This document shows, one piece after another, positions 7,901-16,800 of a stretch of 64,000 nt of DNA (positions are counted from its first letter, which is position 1; each line of letters opens with the position of its first letter). The DNA comes from CAMCXT01 sp040403315 (GTDB lineage Bacteria > Bacteroidota > Bacteroidia > M30B66). The notes beneath the pieces were generated by a model. It was not told the origin of the DNA. It saw nothing but the letters and a program-made list of their open reading frames with translations, and searched no databases. The translations under genes were made by a program, and so were the position numbers. The DNA is taken from assembly GCA_040403315.1 (NCBI GenBank), contig JBBAKX010000001.1, forward strand, positions 806,001 through 870,000, written 5' to 3'.

Positions 7901-8182
7901 TTATTTCTTCCCTTTGTCCTTACGATTGCCTGCATGACCGCGGTAAGTGCGAGTTGGAGCAAATTCTCCAAGCTTGTGTCCTACCATGTTTTCAGTTACG
8001 TAAACAGGGATGAACTTATTACCATTGTGTACTGCAATCGTTTGTCCAACGAAATCCGGGGAAATCATTGAGCGACGTGCCCAGGTTTTGATCACGGATT
8101 TTTTACTTGAATCGATCATAGCTAAAACTTTCTTTTCTAGCTTGAAGTCGATAAAAGGTCCTTTTTTAAGCGAACGGCTCAT
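7901..8182 (-). CDS. rpsS: 30S ribosomal protein S19
   Basis: S19 sits in the 30S head and contacts S13 and the A-site region. The 93-residue product begins MSRSLKKGPFIDFKLEKKV and carries the signature KLGEFAPTRTYRGHAGNRK. The length is typical. It lies between rplB (28 bp) and rplV (29 bp). Confidence 0.98.
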   Translation of the reverse strand: MSRSLKKGPFIDFKLEKKVLAMIDSSKKSVIKTWARRSMISPDFVGQTIAVHNGNKFIPVYVTENMVGHKLGEFAPTRTYRGHAGNRKDKGKK

Positions 8183-8210
8183 GTGTTGACAATATCAGTT
8201 GTTGAACAAA

Positions 8211-9035
8211 TTATTTTTTACGACGCTCCAGAATGTACTTAGAACTTCTGTTCTTAGGCGCACGTGTTTTGTATCCTTTTGCTGGAATACCTTTGCGGCT
8301 GCGTGGATGTCCTCCAGATGCGCGGCCTTCACCACCACCCATAGGGTGATCGACTGGGTTCATTGCTACACCACGTACTCTAGGACGGCGTCCTAACCAA
8401 CGTGATCTACCTGCTTTACCAGAACGAACTAGACGGTGATCTGAATTACTTACTATTCCAATTACAGCTAGGCAAGTATTTAATATCAAACGAATCTCAC
8501 CAGAAGGCATGCGGATGATAGCGTATTTTCCATCTCTTGCTTGAAGCTGTGCTGCAACTCCTGCGCTTCTAACCAAAACAGCTCCTTGTCCAGGACGCAT
8601 TTCGATATGATGAATCATTGTACCAAGAGGAATATCCTTCAAGAAAAGTGCATTACCCGGTTCTACTGGTGCACTTTCACCTGAAAGAACTGTGCGACCT
8701 ACCTCAAGTTTATCTGGAGCTAGAATATATCTTTTCTCCCCATCAACATATTGCAACAAAGCAATACGACCAGAGCGGTTTGGATCATACTCGATCGTTG
8801 CCACTTTAGCTTCGACGCCATGCTTGTCTCTGCGGAAATCGATTAGACGGTAACGTTGTTTGTTACCACCACCAATATAACGCATTGTCATTTTACCAGA
8901 ATGGTTACGACCACCTGATTTCTTGTTGCTTACTAGAAGCGATTTCTCTGGAGTAGACGTAGTAACATCAGAGAAAGTATCGGCAACCTTAAAACGGGTA
9001 CCTGGAGTTATCGGATTGAATTTCTTAAGTCCCAT
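8211..9035 (-). CDS. rplB: 50S ribosomal protein L2
   Basis: L2 is needed for subunit joining and peptidyl transferase activity. The 274-residue product contains the key C-terminal signature GVAMNPVDHPMGGGEGRA, including the conserved histidine, and ends RSSKYILERRKK. The length is normal. It follows rplW after 5 bp. Confidence 0.98.
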   Translation of the reverse strand: MGLKKFNPITPGTRFKVADTFSDVTTSTPEKSLLVSNKKSGGRNHSGKMTMRYIGGGNKQRYRLIDFRRDKHGVEAKVATIEYDPNRSGRIALLQYVDGEKRYILAPDKLEVGRTVLSGESAPVEPGNALFLKDIPLGTMIHHIEMRPGQGAVLVRSAGVAAQLQARDGKYAIIRMPSGEIRLILNTCLAVIGIVSNSDHRLVRSGKAGRSRWLGRRPRVRGVAMNPVDHPMGGGEGRASGGHPRSRKGIPAKGYKTRAPKNRSSKYILERRKK

Positions 9036-9040
9036 GTCTA

Positions 9041-9331
9041 TCAGAGATTGCTGTAAAAGTCAATAGTCTCACCCTCTTTCAATGTCACGATAGCTTTTTT
9101 GCAGTTTCCTTTAAGCCCTGTGTTGAAACCATTTTTGGTGTTACGCATTTTAATTTTCCCAATGTATTGTTGAGTATTCACACGCTCAACTGATACGCCA
9201 TACATCTGCTGAATGGCTGTTTTGATTTGGAGTTTGTTAGCATCCTCATGAACCACAAAACCATAGCGGTTAAGTTTTTCAGAAATGCCGGTCATCTTCT
9301 CCGTAATGATTGGTTTAACGATGATGTTCAT
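9041..9331 (-). CDS. rplW: 50S ribosomal protein L23
   Basis: L23 is the docking site for trigger factor and SRP at the tunnel exit. The 96-residue product begins MNIIVKPIITEKMTGISEK, with the family motif IKPIITEK near the start and ANKLQIKTAIQQMYGVSV. It lies 1 bp after rplD and 5 bp before rplB. Confidence 0.97.
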   Translation of the reverse strand: MNIIVKPIITEKMTGISEKLNRYGFVVHEDANKLQIKTAIQQMYGVSVERVNTQQYIGKIKMRNTKNGFNTGLKGNCKKAIVTLKEGETIDFYSNL

Positions 9332-9332
9332 T

Positions 9333-9965
9333 TCAGTTTTGGTTTAAGAGGTTTTCAATAGACTTAACTGAACCTTCAAAAAGTACTACGTTGTTTGCGT
9401 TTAGGATATCAAATGTGTTAATATCAGCTGCAATTACAACCTTACTGTTTTGCAGGTTACGGCTCGACAGATAAATATTCTGGTTCAATTCAGGTATGAT
9501 TACTAGCGTTTTCTTACCCGTCAATTTTAAATTAACTAAAATTGAAGTGAAACCTTTAGTAGATGGAGTATTGAAATCGAAAGCTTCTATAAGTACGATA
9601 CCGTTATCCTTTGCTTTGTAAGCTAGCGCTGACTTACGAGCCAACTGCTTAACTTTCTTATTCAAACGGAAACTATAATCGCGTGGTCTTGGTCCGAAAA
9701 TACGACCTCCTCCTACGAAAACTGGTGACTTGATGCTACCTGCACGTGCACCACCAGTTCCTTTTTGACGCTTTAGTTTCTTTGTTGAGTAAGATACTTC
9801 AGCTCTTTCTTTTGATTTGTGTGTCCCCTGGCGACGGTTAGCAAGAATTTGCTTAACGTCCAGATAGATCGCATGATCATTGGGCTCTATACCGAAGACT
9901 TCGCTACTTAGCGTCATCTTGCGGCCGGTTTCTTGACCGTTTGAGTTGTAGATTGCTAATTCCAT
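9333..9965 (-). CDS. rplD: 50S ribosomal protein L4
   Basis: L4 reaches into the exit tunnel and, in E. coli, represses the S10 operon. The 210-residue product has the tunnel-loop motif KQKGTGGARAGSIKSPVFVGGG (shown only in part: GTGGARAGSIKSPVF) and the downstream conserved FGPRPRDYSFRLNKKVK. Whether L4 controls this operon cannot be told from the sequence, since the leader differs from that of E. coli. Confidence 0.97.
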   Translation of the reverse strand: MELAIYNSNGQETGRKMTLSSEVFGIEPNDHAIYLDVKQILANRRQGTHKSKERAEVSYSTKKLKRQKGTGGARAGSIKSPVFVGGGRIFGPRPRDYSFRLNKKVKQLARKSALAYKAKDNGIVLIEAFDFNTPSTKGFTSILVNLKLTGKKTLVIIPELNQNIYLSSRNLQNSKVVIAADINTFDILNANNVVLFEGSVKSIENLLNQN

Positions 9966-9966
9966 G

Positions 9967-10584
9967 TTATTTCTCGAGCATTACGTATGAACCCTTCGGA
10001 CCTGGCACTGCGCCTTGGATAACGATTAGATTCTGTTCTGGGATAACTTTCAAAACTTCAAGGTTTTGAATTTTTACACGGGAACCACCAGTACGGCCGG
10101 CCATACGCATTCCCTTGAATACACGCGATGGATAAGATGATGCACCGAGTGAACCTGGAGCTCTCAATCGGTTGTGCTGACCGTGTGTAGCCATACCAAC
10201 ACCACTAAATCCGTGACGTTTCACAACGCCTTGGAAACCTTTACCTTTTGATGTTCCAATAACATCAACAAATTCACCTTCTGAGAACAGATCAACTGTT
10301 ACCGTTTCGCCGAGAGTTTTCTCAGAATCAAAGTAACGAAATTCAGCAATTTTTCTTTTTGGCGTTGTTGACGCCTTACTGAAATGCCCTTTCATGGCAG
10401 CAGATGTGTGCTTCTCTTTTTTTTCTTCAAACGCCAGTTGAACAGCGCTGTAACCATCTTTTTCGATGGTTCTTACTTGCGTGACTACGCAAGGACCAGC
10501 TTCAATAACTGTGCATGGTATGTTCTTACCAGCGGCACTGTAAAGACTAGTCATTCCGATTTTTTTACCTATGATACCTGACAT
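9967..10584 (-). CDS. rplC: 50S ribosomal protein L3
   Basis: L3 lies near the peptidyl transferase centre, and its methylated glutamine loop lies in the GHFGVAGM-like region. The 205-residue product begins MSGIIGKKIGMTSLYSAAGK and contains KGKGFQGVVKRHGFSGVG, MATHGQHNRLRAPGSLGASS and RVFKGMRMAGRTGG. It is full length and lies 1 bp upstream of rplD. Confidence 0.98.
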   Translation of the reverse strand: MSGIIGKKIGMTSLYSAAGKNIPCTVIEAGPCVVTQVRTIEKDGYSAVQLAFEEKKEKHTSAAMKGHFSKASTTPKRKIAEFRYFDSEKTLGETVTVDLFSEGEFVDVIGTSKGKGFQGVVKRHGFSGVGMATHGQHNRLRAPGSLGASSYPSRVFKGMRMAGRTGGSRVKIQNLEVLKVIPEQNLIVIQGAVPGPKGSYVMLEK

Positions 10585-10627
10585 TTTGTTGTATTGAGAG
10601 AAAAAACAAATTCTGAAATAAACAACG

Positions 10628-10933
10628 TCACACTTTGATTTCTACTTCAACTCCGCTTGGAAGTTCAAGTTTCATCAACGCGTCTACTGTTTTTGATGTA
10701 GTTGAGTAAATGTCCAATAGTCGTTTGTAAGAACACAATTGGAATTGCTCACGCGCTTTCTTGTTAACGTGTGGTGAACGCAACACGGTGTAGATCTTCT
10801 TGTTAGTTGGAAGTGGAATTGGACCACTTACAACGGCTCCGGTAGATTTTACCGTTTTGACAATTTTCTCAGCCGACTTATCTACGAGGTTGTAGTCGTA
10901 CGACTTGAGTTTGATGCGGATTTTCTGGCTCAT
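10628..10933 (-). CDS. rpsJ: 30S ribosomal protein S10
   Basis: S10 serves in the 30S head and also, as NusE, in antitermination. The 101-residue product begins MSQKIRIKLKSYDYNLVDKS and has the signature VSGPIPLPTNKKIYTVLRSP. It lies 18 bp after fusA and 43 bp before rplC, without a visible promoter of its own, so the str and S10 blocks appear to be one transcript. Confidence 0.98.
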   Translation of the reverse strand: MSQKIRIKLKSYDYNLVDKSAEKIVKTVKSTGAVVSGPIPLPTNKKIYTVLRSPHVNKKAREQFQLCSYKRLLDIYSTTSKTVDALMKLELPSGVEVEIKV

Positions 10934-10951
10934 GTAGAGTATAAAGAACGA

Positions 10952-13054
10952 TTAAACTTTTGCTTTGCCTTTTGATTTAGCAATAACTTCATCAGCAACT
11001 TGACGTGGAGCTTCAGCATAATGCGAAGGTTCCATTGTGGATGTTGCACGACCTGAAGAAATTGTACGAAGTGTTGTCACATATCCGAACATTTCGCTCA
11101 ATGGAACTTTTGCACGAATTACTTGCGATCCAGCACGACTATCCATACCTTCGAGTTGGCCACGACGCTTATTTAAGTCACCGATGATATCACCCATGTA
11201 GTCTTCAGGAGTAAGAACTTCGACCTTCATGATTGGCTCAAGTAGAACTGGCTTTGCTTTCGGAAGCGCTTCGCGGAATGCTGAGCGTGCACAAATTTCA
11301 AATGAAAGTGCATCGGAGTCAACTGCGTGGTATGAACCATCAGTTAAACGAACTTTCAAACTATCCATCGTGTACCCTGCAAGAACACCATTTTGCATGG
11401 CCGACTTAAATCCTTTTTCAACAGAAGGGATGAATTCACGAGGAACGTTACCACCTACAACTTCATTTACGAATTGTAGACCTTCTTTGCCTTCATCTAC
11501 AGGCCCAATGGTTACTACGATATCCGCGAATTTACCACGACCTCCGGATTGCTTCTTATAAACCTCACGGTGCGTAACTGTACCGTTGATGGTTTCTTTA
11601 TAGTTTACCTGAGGCGCACCTTGATTACACTCAACTTTGAACTCGCGTTTCAAACGGTCCATAATAATTTCTAAGTGAAGCTCTCCCATACCTGAAATTA
11701 TCGTCTGCCCAGAATCTTCGTCTGTACGAACGCGGAATGTTGGATCTTCTTCAGAGAGTTTGTTAAGTGCCATACCCATTTTATCAACATCTGCCTGAGT
11801 TTTGGGCTCAATTGCGATACCGATAACTGGTTCAGGGAAGTTCATTGCTTCAAGAACGATTGGGTTCTTTTCATCACAAAGTGTATCTCCTGTTTTGATG
11901 TCTTTAAATCCTACAGCTGCTCCGATATCACCTGCTTCGATGTAATCGATTGAGTTCTGTTTGTTAGCATGCATTTGGAATATACGGCTGATACGCTCCT
12001 TGTTTCCGCTTCTTGTGTTGAGAACGTAAGAACCTGCGTCCAAACGTCCAGAATATGCACGGAAGAAACATAGACGACCTACGAATGGGTCAGTAGCAAT
12101 TTTGAAAGCCAAGGCTGTGAATGGATCTTTCACATCAGGACGGCGAATAACTTCAACTCCAGTATCAGGATTTGTCCCTACGATGTTTTCTTTATCCATC
12201 GGGCTCGGCATAAGTTCCATTACAAGATCGAGCATAGTTTGCACACCCTTGTTCTTGAAAGCAGAACCACAAAGCATTGGTACAACTTTGTTTGCAACAC
12301 AAGCCTTACGAAGTGCACTAAGAATTTCTGCCTCAGTTAATGATTCAGGATCTTCGAAGTATTTCTCCATCAGATTTTCGTCGAATTCGGCAGCGGCTTC
12401 AAGAAGTTTTTCTCTCCACTCTCTTGCTTCTTCAACCATGTCGGCAGGAATTTCAACCACTTCATAGGTCATGCCTTTGTCGTGCTCATTCCAAACCATT
12501 CCACGCCAGTTAATTAAATCTACTACCCCTGTGAAGGTTTCTTCTGCACCGATAGGCAACTGAAGTGGAAGTGGATTACCGCCAAGAACTTCCTTTACTT
12601 GTTTTACAACGTTAAGAAAATCGGCACCTTGACGATCCATTTTATTTACAAACCCAAGACGGGTTACATTGTAGTTGTTTGCTAAGCGCCAATTTGTTTC
12701 TGACTGTGGTTCCACACCATCTACAGCAGAAAACAAAAACACAAGACCGTCAAGCACACGTAGTGAACGATTCACCTCCACCGTAAAGTCAACGTGACCT
12801 GGAGTATCGATGATGTTCATTTTGTAGTTGTTGTCGCGGTAAGTCCAAAAGCAGGTTGTAGCCGCTGATGTAATGGTTATACCTCTTTCTTGCTCCTGAA
12901 CCATCCAATCCATAGTAGCAGCACCGTCGTGCACTTCACCAATTTTGTGATTTACACCGGTGTAATAAAGGATACGCTCGGTTGTGGTAGTCTTACCTGC
13001 ATCGATGTGTGCGGCAATACCAATGTTACGCGTAAATTTAAGATCGTGGCTCAT
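10952..13054 (-). CDS. fusA: Elongation factor G
   Basis: EF-G is the GTPase that drives translocation. The 700-residue product has the P-loop AHIDAGKTTTTER near residue 17, the switch region RGITITSAATT, G3 DTPGHVDFTVEV and G4 NKMDRQGAD, followed by EF-G domains II-V (GMGELHLEI, ending near YAEAPRQVADEVIAKSKGK). This is full length. The str order rpsL-rpsG-fusA is kept, but tuf is absent from its usual place, which is common in Bacteroidota. Confidence 0.98.
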   Translation of the reverse strand: MSHDLKFTRNIGIAAHIDAGKTTTTERILYYTGVNHKIGEVHDGAATMDWMVQEQERGITITSAATTCFWTYRDNNYKMNIIDTPGHVDFTVEVNRSLRVLDGLVFLFSAVDGVEPQSETNWRLANNYNVTRLGFVNKMDRQGADFLNVVKQVKEVLGGNPLPLQLPIGAEETFTGVVDLINWRGMVWNEHDKGMTYEVVEIPADMVEEAREWREKLLEAAAEFDENLMEKYFEDPESLTEAEILSALRKACVANKVVPMLCGSAFKNKGVQTMLDLVMELMPSPMDKENIVGTNPDTGVEVIRRPDVKDPFTALAFKIATDPFVGRLCFFRAYSGRLDAGSYVLNTRSGNKERISRIFQMHANKQNSIDYIEAGDIGAAVGFKDIKTGDTLCDEKNPIVLEAMNFPEPVIGIAIEPKTQADVDKMGMALNKLSEEDPTFRVRTDEDSGQTIISGMGELHLEIIMDRLKREFKVECNQGAPQVNYKETINGTVTHREVYKKQSGGRGKFADIVVTIGPVDEGKEGLQFVNEVVGGNVPREFIPSVEKGFKSAMQNGVLAGYTMDSLKVRLTDGSYHAVDSDALSFEICARSAFREALPKAKPVLLEPIMKVEVLTPEDYMGDIIGDLNKRRGQLEGMDSRAGSQVIRAKVPLSEMFGYVTTLRTISSGRATSTMEPSHYAEAPRQVADEVIAKSKGKAKV

Positions 13055-13076
13055 AGCACTTATCTGGAAGGTTTAC

Positions 13077-13544
13077 TTAGAATCTGAAATGTGAGAATGC
13101 CTTGTTGGCTTCCGCCATACGGTGAGTATCTTCTTTCTTCTTGTGCGCAGATCCTTCACCTTTACTTGCTGCAACAATTTCTCCGGCAAGTTTCATCGCC
13201 ATTGATTTTTCATTGCGTTTGCGAGCATACATGATTAACCATTTCATACCAAGAGCGGTGCGACGGTCAGGACGAATTTCCATTGGGATTTGGAAAGTAG
13301 CACCACCAACTCGGCGGCTTTTTACTTCAACTGCAGGACTAACGTTCTCCAATGCTCTCTTCCATACTTCATGACCATTCTCTTCGGTGCGTTTTGCAAC
13401 GATATCGACTGCATCGTAGAAAAGTTTGAAGGCAATACTTTTTTTGCCATCGTACATCATGTTGTTTACGAATCGTGTAACAACAGGGTCTCCGAAGCGT
13501 GGATCCGGAAGACGGGGAATTCGTTTGGGTGTGGATTTTCTCAT
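13077..13544 (-). CDS. rpsG: 30S ribosomal protein S7
   Basis: S7 nucleates the 30S head and lines the E site. The 155-residue product begins MRKSTPKRIPRLPDPRFGDP and contains the S7 signature DPRFGDPVVTRFVNNMMYDG and RRVGGATFQIPMEIRPDRR. It lies 26 bp downstream of rpsL and 22 bp before fusA. Confidence 0.98.
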   Translation of the reverse strand: MRKSTPKRIPRLPDPRFGDPVVTRFVNNMMYDGKKSIAFKLFYDAVDIVAKRTEENGHEVWKRALENVSPAVEVKSRRVGGATFQIPMEIRPDRRTALGMKWLIMYARKRNEKSMAMKLAGEIVAASKGEGSAHKKKEDTHRMAEANKAFSHFRF

Positions 13545-13570
13545 GTGATTGCTATGCTGAGATCTTCAGA

Positions 13571-13996
13571 TTATTTTTTCTTGCCGCCTTTTCCACCTTT
13601 ACCTGCAGCAGCTGCCGGTTGACCTGGTTTAGGACGCTTAGTTCCGTATTTTGAACGACGTTGGTTACGACCTTCTACTCCAGAAGTATCGAGAGCTCCT
13701 CGCACGATGTGATAACGAACACCTGGAAGATCTTTTACCCTTCCTCCGCGGATCAACACAATGGAGTGCTCCTGTAGGTTGTGGCCTTCTCCTGGGATGT
13801 AGGCATTAACTTCTTTTGTATTTGTAAGACGAACACGCGCTACTTTACGCATCGCTGAGTTTGGCTTCTTTGGGGTTGTAGTGTAAACCCGTGTACAAAC
13901 TCCACGGCGCTGAGGACATGAATCCAATGCTGGACTCTTACTCTTAGTGGCGTTAGGCGTGCGGCCTTTACGTACAAGCTGCTGAATGGTAGGCAT
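13571..13996 (-). CDS. rpsL: 30S ribosomal protein S12
   Basis: S12 monitors decoding and is the classical streptomycin-resistance target. The 141-residue product begins MPTIQQLVRKGRTPNATKSK and has TTPKKPNSAMRKVARVRL with the wild-type lysines at 43-44, so no classical resistance change is present there. It ends with a basic Gly/Lys/Ala-rich tail (GQPAAAAGKGGKGGKKK) of about 17 residues beyond the E. coli form. It is the first gene of the str-S10 transcript, about 62 nt downstream of the predicted transcription start. Confidence 0.98.
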   Translation of the reverse strand: MPTIQQLVRKGRTPNATKSKSPALDSCPQRRGVCTRVYTTTPKKPNSAMRKVARVRLTNTKEVNAYIPGEGHNLQEHSIVLIRGGRVKDLPGVRYHIVRGALDTSGVEGRNQRRSKYGTKRPKPGQPAAAAGKGGKGGKKK

Positions 13997-14353
13997 GCTT
14001 TACTGCTTGATTATGTTGTGATTATCTTATTAAAACGGTCTACTCGCCCGAATTTTGGGAGCGCAAAGATAGGAAGTACTTTTAATTAACCAACTGATAG
14101 TTAGATTTTTTTTTCAATGATTCTATCCTTTTTTTTCTGGATAAACTTTCTTTCGACTGTATTCCTCTATTTTTCTTGGTCATTCAGGTAGTTTTTTGTT
14201 CGCTTTTTTATCAATAACAAAGGCTTGAGCTTACGATTGTGCGGCTTTTTTTGTTCCTGTTTTGTTAAATTTTCTCCTCCGGGTTATCGTTTTGGCTAAC
14301 GGTGGTTGATAAAATTAGTCGCCCATTTCCCAGACTTTCACCTTGCGCTTGAT
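13997..14353. other. Intergenic region between the str operon and uvrD
   Basis: This gap of about 360 bp separates the divergent rpsL and uvrD genes. The rpsL promoter lies within 14064-14093. The remainder (14100-14300) is very T-rich on the plus strand, with several runs of 7-10 T. It shows no credible reading frame, RNA fold or repeat that I can support. The A/T tracts could act as upstream elements for the rpsL promoter. Confidence 0.5.
14064..14093 (-). promoter_or_regulatory. Bacteroidetes-type promoter for rpsL/str-S10 operon
   Basis: On the minus strand TTG (14093-14091) is followed after 19 bp by TATCTTTG (14071-14064). Both boxes and the spacing match the consensus, and they are identical in form to the promoter at 6494-6523. 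The predicted transcript begins around GCTCCCAAAATTC, and its leader to the rpsL ATG is about 62 nt. Confidence 0.85.
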
Positions 14354-14361
14354 TACTTTTG
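14354..14361 (+). promoter_or_regulatory. -7 box immediately before the uvrD start
   Basis: TACTTTTG matches TAnnTTTG and ends four bases before the ATG at 14366. If it is used, the mRNA would begin at or very near the start codon. I see no good TTG at the -33 position, so the assignment rests on the -7 box. Confidence 0.6.
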
Positions 14362-14365
14362 CGCA

Positions 14366-16735
14366 ATGAAGTCTGATTTCCTTAGCGAGTTAAACCCTAT
14401 TCAACGGCAAGCTGCCGAAACTACCGACGGCCCTGTAATGATTATAGCTGGCGCAGGATCAGGCAAAACGCGAGTACTCACATACAGAATCGCCAACCTG
14501 CTTCATAAAGGAGTTGATTCATTCAACATTCTTGCTCTTACCTTCACTAATAAGGCTGCGCGAGAAATGAAAGATAGAATTAACAACTTGGTTGTTGGAA
14601 CGGAGGCTCGAAACCTTTGGATGGGCACTTTCCACTCGATCTTCGCTAGGATTCTTCGAGCCGAAGGCGAACGTCTTGGGTATCCTTCTAACTTTACTAT
14701 TTATGATACCGAGGATTCAAAAGGACTCATCAAAAATATCCTTTCAGAGCTTCAGCTTGATGATAAAATCTACAAGACTTCGCTTGTACTCAGCAGGATT
14801 TCATCAGCGAAAAATAATCTGATTTCTTCACGTGAATATAGCAGCCATGCTCAAATTCTTGATGAAGACCGACAAAGCGGCAAACCCAAGCTTGGCTTAA
14901 TTTATGAGACCTACGACAAACGTTTGTTTAAGTCGTCGGCAATGGACTTTGATGACCTTTTGTTCAAAACCAACGTCCTATTAAAGCAGTTTCCTGAGGT
15001 ATTATATAAGTATCAACAGAAATTCAGGTTTATTCTTGTAGATGAGTATCAGGATACAAACTTCAGTCAGTACCTGATTGTTAAGAAACTCTCCGCCATG
15101 TACCAGAATATTTGCGTAGTTGGTGATGATGCGCAGAGCATTTATGCCTTCCGCGGAGCGAATATCCAGAACATTCTTAATTTTGAGAAAGACTACCCAG
15201 AACTCAAAGTTTTTAAATTAGAACAGAATTATAGGTCTACCAAAACTATTGTTGAAGCAGCAAATTCAGTGATTCGGAACAACAAGGATCAGCTGAAAAA
15301 AGTTGTTTGGACAGATAACAATGAGGGAGATAGAATAAGATTAATGCGCGCTGGATCCGACAATGAAGAGGGTAATCTTGTAGCCAATAGCATTCTCGAT
15401 TTACGAATGCAGCACCAATTGCCAAATAAAGACATTGCTATCCTTTACCGAACGAATGCACAAAGTCGTGCAATGGAAGAGGCCCTTAGAAAACGAGGCA
15501 TTCCGTACAGAATTTATGGTGGATTGTCATTTTACAAGCGCAAAGAAATTAAGGATCTACTTGCATATTTTCGTCTTACTATTAATTCAGCAGATGAGGA
15601 AGCACTACGAAGAGTGATTAATTATCCTGCACGTGGAATTGGAAAAACCACCTTGGAAAAGCTCGTAGTGGCTGCAGACCAGCATAATGTAAGCATCTTC
15701 GAAATCATCGAGAATTTGGATCAATACCGAATTTTATCGGGTGCAACTGCCCAGAAAATTGGTGAATTTGTGATGATGATCAGGAGTTTTAGACACGGAC
15801 TCGCAACCAGTAATGCGTACGACTTGGCTATGCATATTGCTCGATCTTCAGGTTTGTTAAAAGAGTTGGGAGTGGACAAAACGCCTGAAGGAGTTTCTAA
15901 GCATGACAACGTAATGGAGCTTCTCAATGGTATTCAAGAATTCGTAGACACGCCGCCTGAGAGTGATGATGAAGTTGCTGAACGAACGCTGGATGTTTTC
16001 ATGCGCGACATTGCTTTGCTCACAGATGCCGATGAAAAGGACGATGAAGACACGAACAAAGTAACGATGATGACCATCCATGCAGCAAAAGGGCTTGAGT
16101 TTAAGGCTGTTTTTGTAGTTGGTTTGGAAGAGAACCTTTTTCCTTCTCAACTGGCATTAAACTCTCGAGAAGAACTTGAAGAAGAGCGTCGATTGTTTTA
16201 TGTCGCCATCACGCGTGCAGAACGATTCCTAACTATAACGTATGCAACCAGTAGATATAGATGGGGCAAAATTGATTTTTCGGAGCCTAGTCGTTTCTTA
16301 GAAGAAATAGACCAAAATCTGCTCGAACTTCCACCAGAACCGCAGCAAGGAAAAGGATTTATGAATTTCGAGGATGAACGGTTAGGATTTGGAGGATTTA
16401 CTAGCCGACAAAATTCCGCCTCATCATTCAAACCGAGAGAGAAAACAGAAACAGGATTTGCGCCAAAATCTCCTACAAACTTATCTGAACCAGAATTTCA
16501 GCCCAAGCCTAAGTTAACATCAGCCTCACAAGCGATCTTAAAACCAGGTTTCGAAGCCGATGATCTTTCAAAACTTACCGAAGGAATGCAAGTTGAGCAT
16601 GAAAAATTTGGCAAAGGGAAAGTTATCCATGTGGATGGTAGGCCAGGAGAAAAAAAGGCCACAGTGCTTTTTGAGGTAGCAGGACAAAAGCAATTATTGC
16701 TTAAGTTTGCAAGAGTTAAAATTATCAAAGCCTGA
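14366..16735 (+). CDS. pcrA: UvrD/PcrA-type superfamily 1 DNA helicase
   Basis: This is a 3'-5' ATP-dependent helicase of the UvrD/PcrA family, acting in nucleotide excision repair and replication restart. From the ATG at 14366 it is 789 residues (MKSDFLSELNPIQRQAAETT). Motifs follow the family order: Walker A AGAGSGKT (residues 28-35), LALTFTNKAAREMKDR, DEYQDTN (Walker B), VGDDAQSIYAFRGA, QNYRST, MTIHAAKGLEFKAVFVVGLE and FYVAITRAERFL. A C-terminal Tudor-like segment (GMQVEHEKFGKGKVIHVDG) is present, as in PcrA/UvrD. An open 20-residue upstream extension to 14306 would cross the -7 box and is rejected. UvrD and PcrA cannot be told apart from this alone. Confidence 0.95.
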   Translation: MKSDFLSELNPIQRQAAETTDGPVMIIAGAGSGKTRVLTYRIANLLHKGVDSFNILALTFTNKAAREMKDRINNLVVGTEARNLWMGTFHSIFARILRAEGERLGYPSNFTIYDTEDSKGLIKNILSELQLDDKIYKTSLVLSRISSAKNNLISSREYSSHAQILDEDRQSGKPKLGLIYETYDKRLFKSSAMDFDDLLFKTNVLLKQFPEVLYKYQQKFRFILVDEYQDTNFSQYLIVKKLSAMYQNICVVGDDAQSIYAFRGANIQNILNFEKDYPELKVFKLEQNYRSTKTIVEAANSVIRNNKDQLKKVVWTDNNEGDRIRLMRAGSDNEEGNLVANSILDLRMQHQLPNKDIAILYRTNAQSRAMEEALRKRGIPYRIYGGLSFYKRKEIKDLLAYFRLTINSADEEALRRVINYPARGIGKTTLEKLVVAADQHNVSIFEIIENLDQYRILSGATAQKIGEFVMMIRSFRHGLATSNAYDLAMHIARSSGLLKELGVDKTPEGVSKHDNVMELLNGIQEFVDTPPESDDEVAERTLDVFMRDIALLTDADEKDDEDTNKVTMMTIHAAKGLEFKAVFVVGLEENLFPSQLALNSREELEEERRLFYVAITRAERFLTITYATSRYRWGKIDFSEPSRFLEEIDQNLLELPPEPQQGKGFMNFEDERLGFGGFTSRQNSASSFKPREKTETGFAPKSPTNLSEPEFQPKPKLTSASQAILKPGFEADDLSKLTEGMQVEHEKFGKGKVIHVDGRPGEKKATVLFEVAGQKQLLLKFARVKIIKA

Positions 16736-16737
16736 TT

Positions 16738-16764
16738 ATTGCACTTATTCTTAGTGGCAATTTT
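16738..16764 (+). terminator. Probable terminator after the helicase gene
   Basis: An imperfect hairpin (ATTGCACT ... AGTGGCAAT, one bulged base) starts just after the helicase stop and runs into TTTT. It separates the helicase from the DUF4290-murA unit. The stem is short and AT-rich, so the strength is uncertain. Confidence 0.5.
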
Positions 16765-16800
16765 AGAAGTTTTTCTTCATTTTTCAGGCACTCTAATACT

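Noticed and set aside
8199..8396. Plus-strand frames opposite rplB and other ribosomal genes
   Set aside because: These follow from codon use in the ribosomal genes on the minus strand and show no protein-like pattern.
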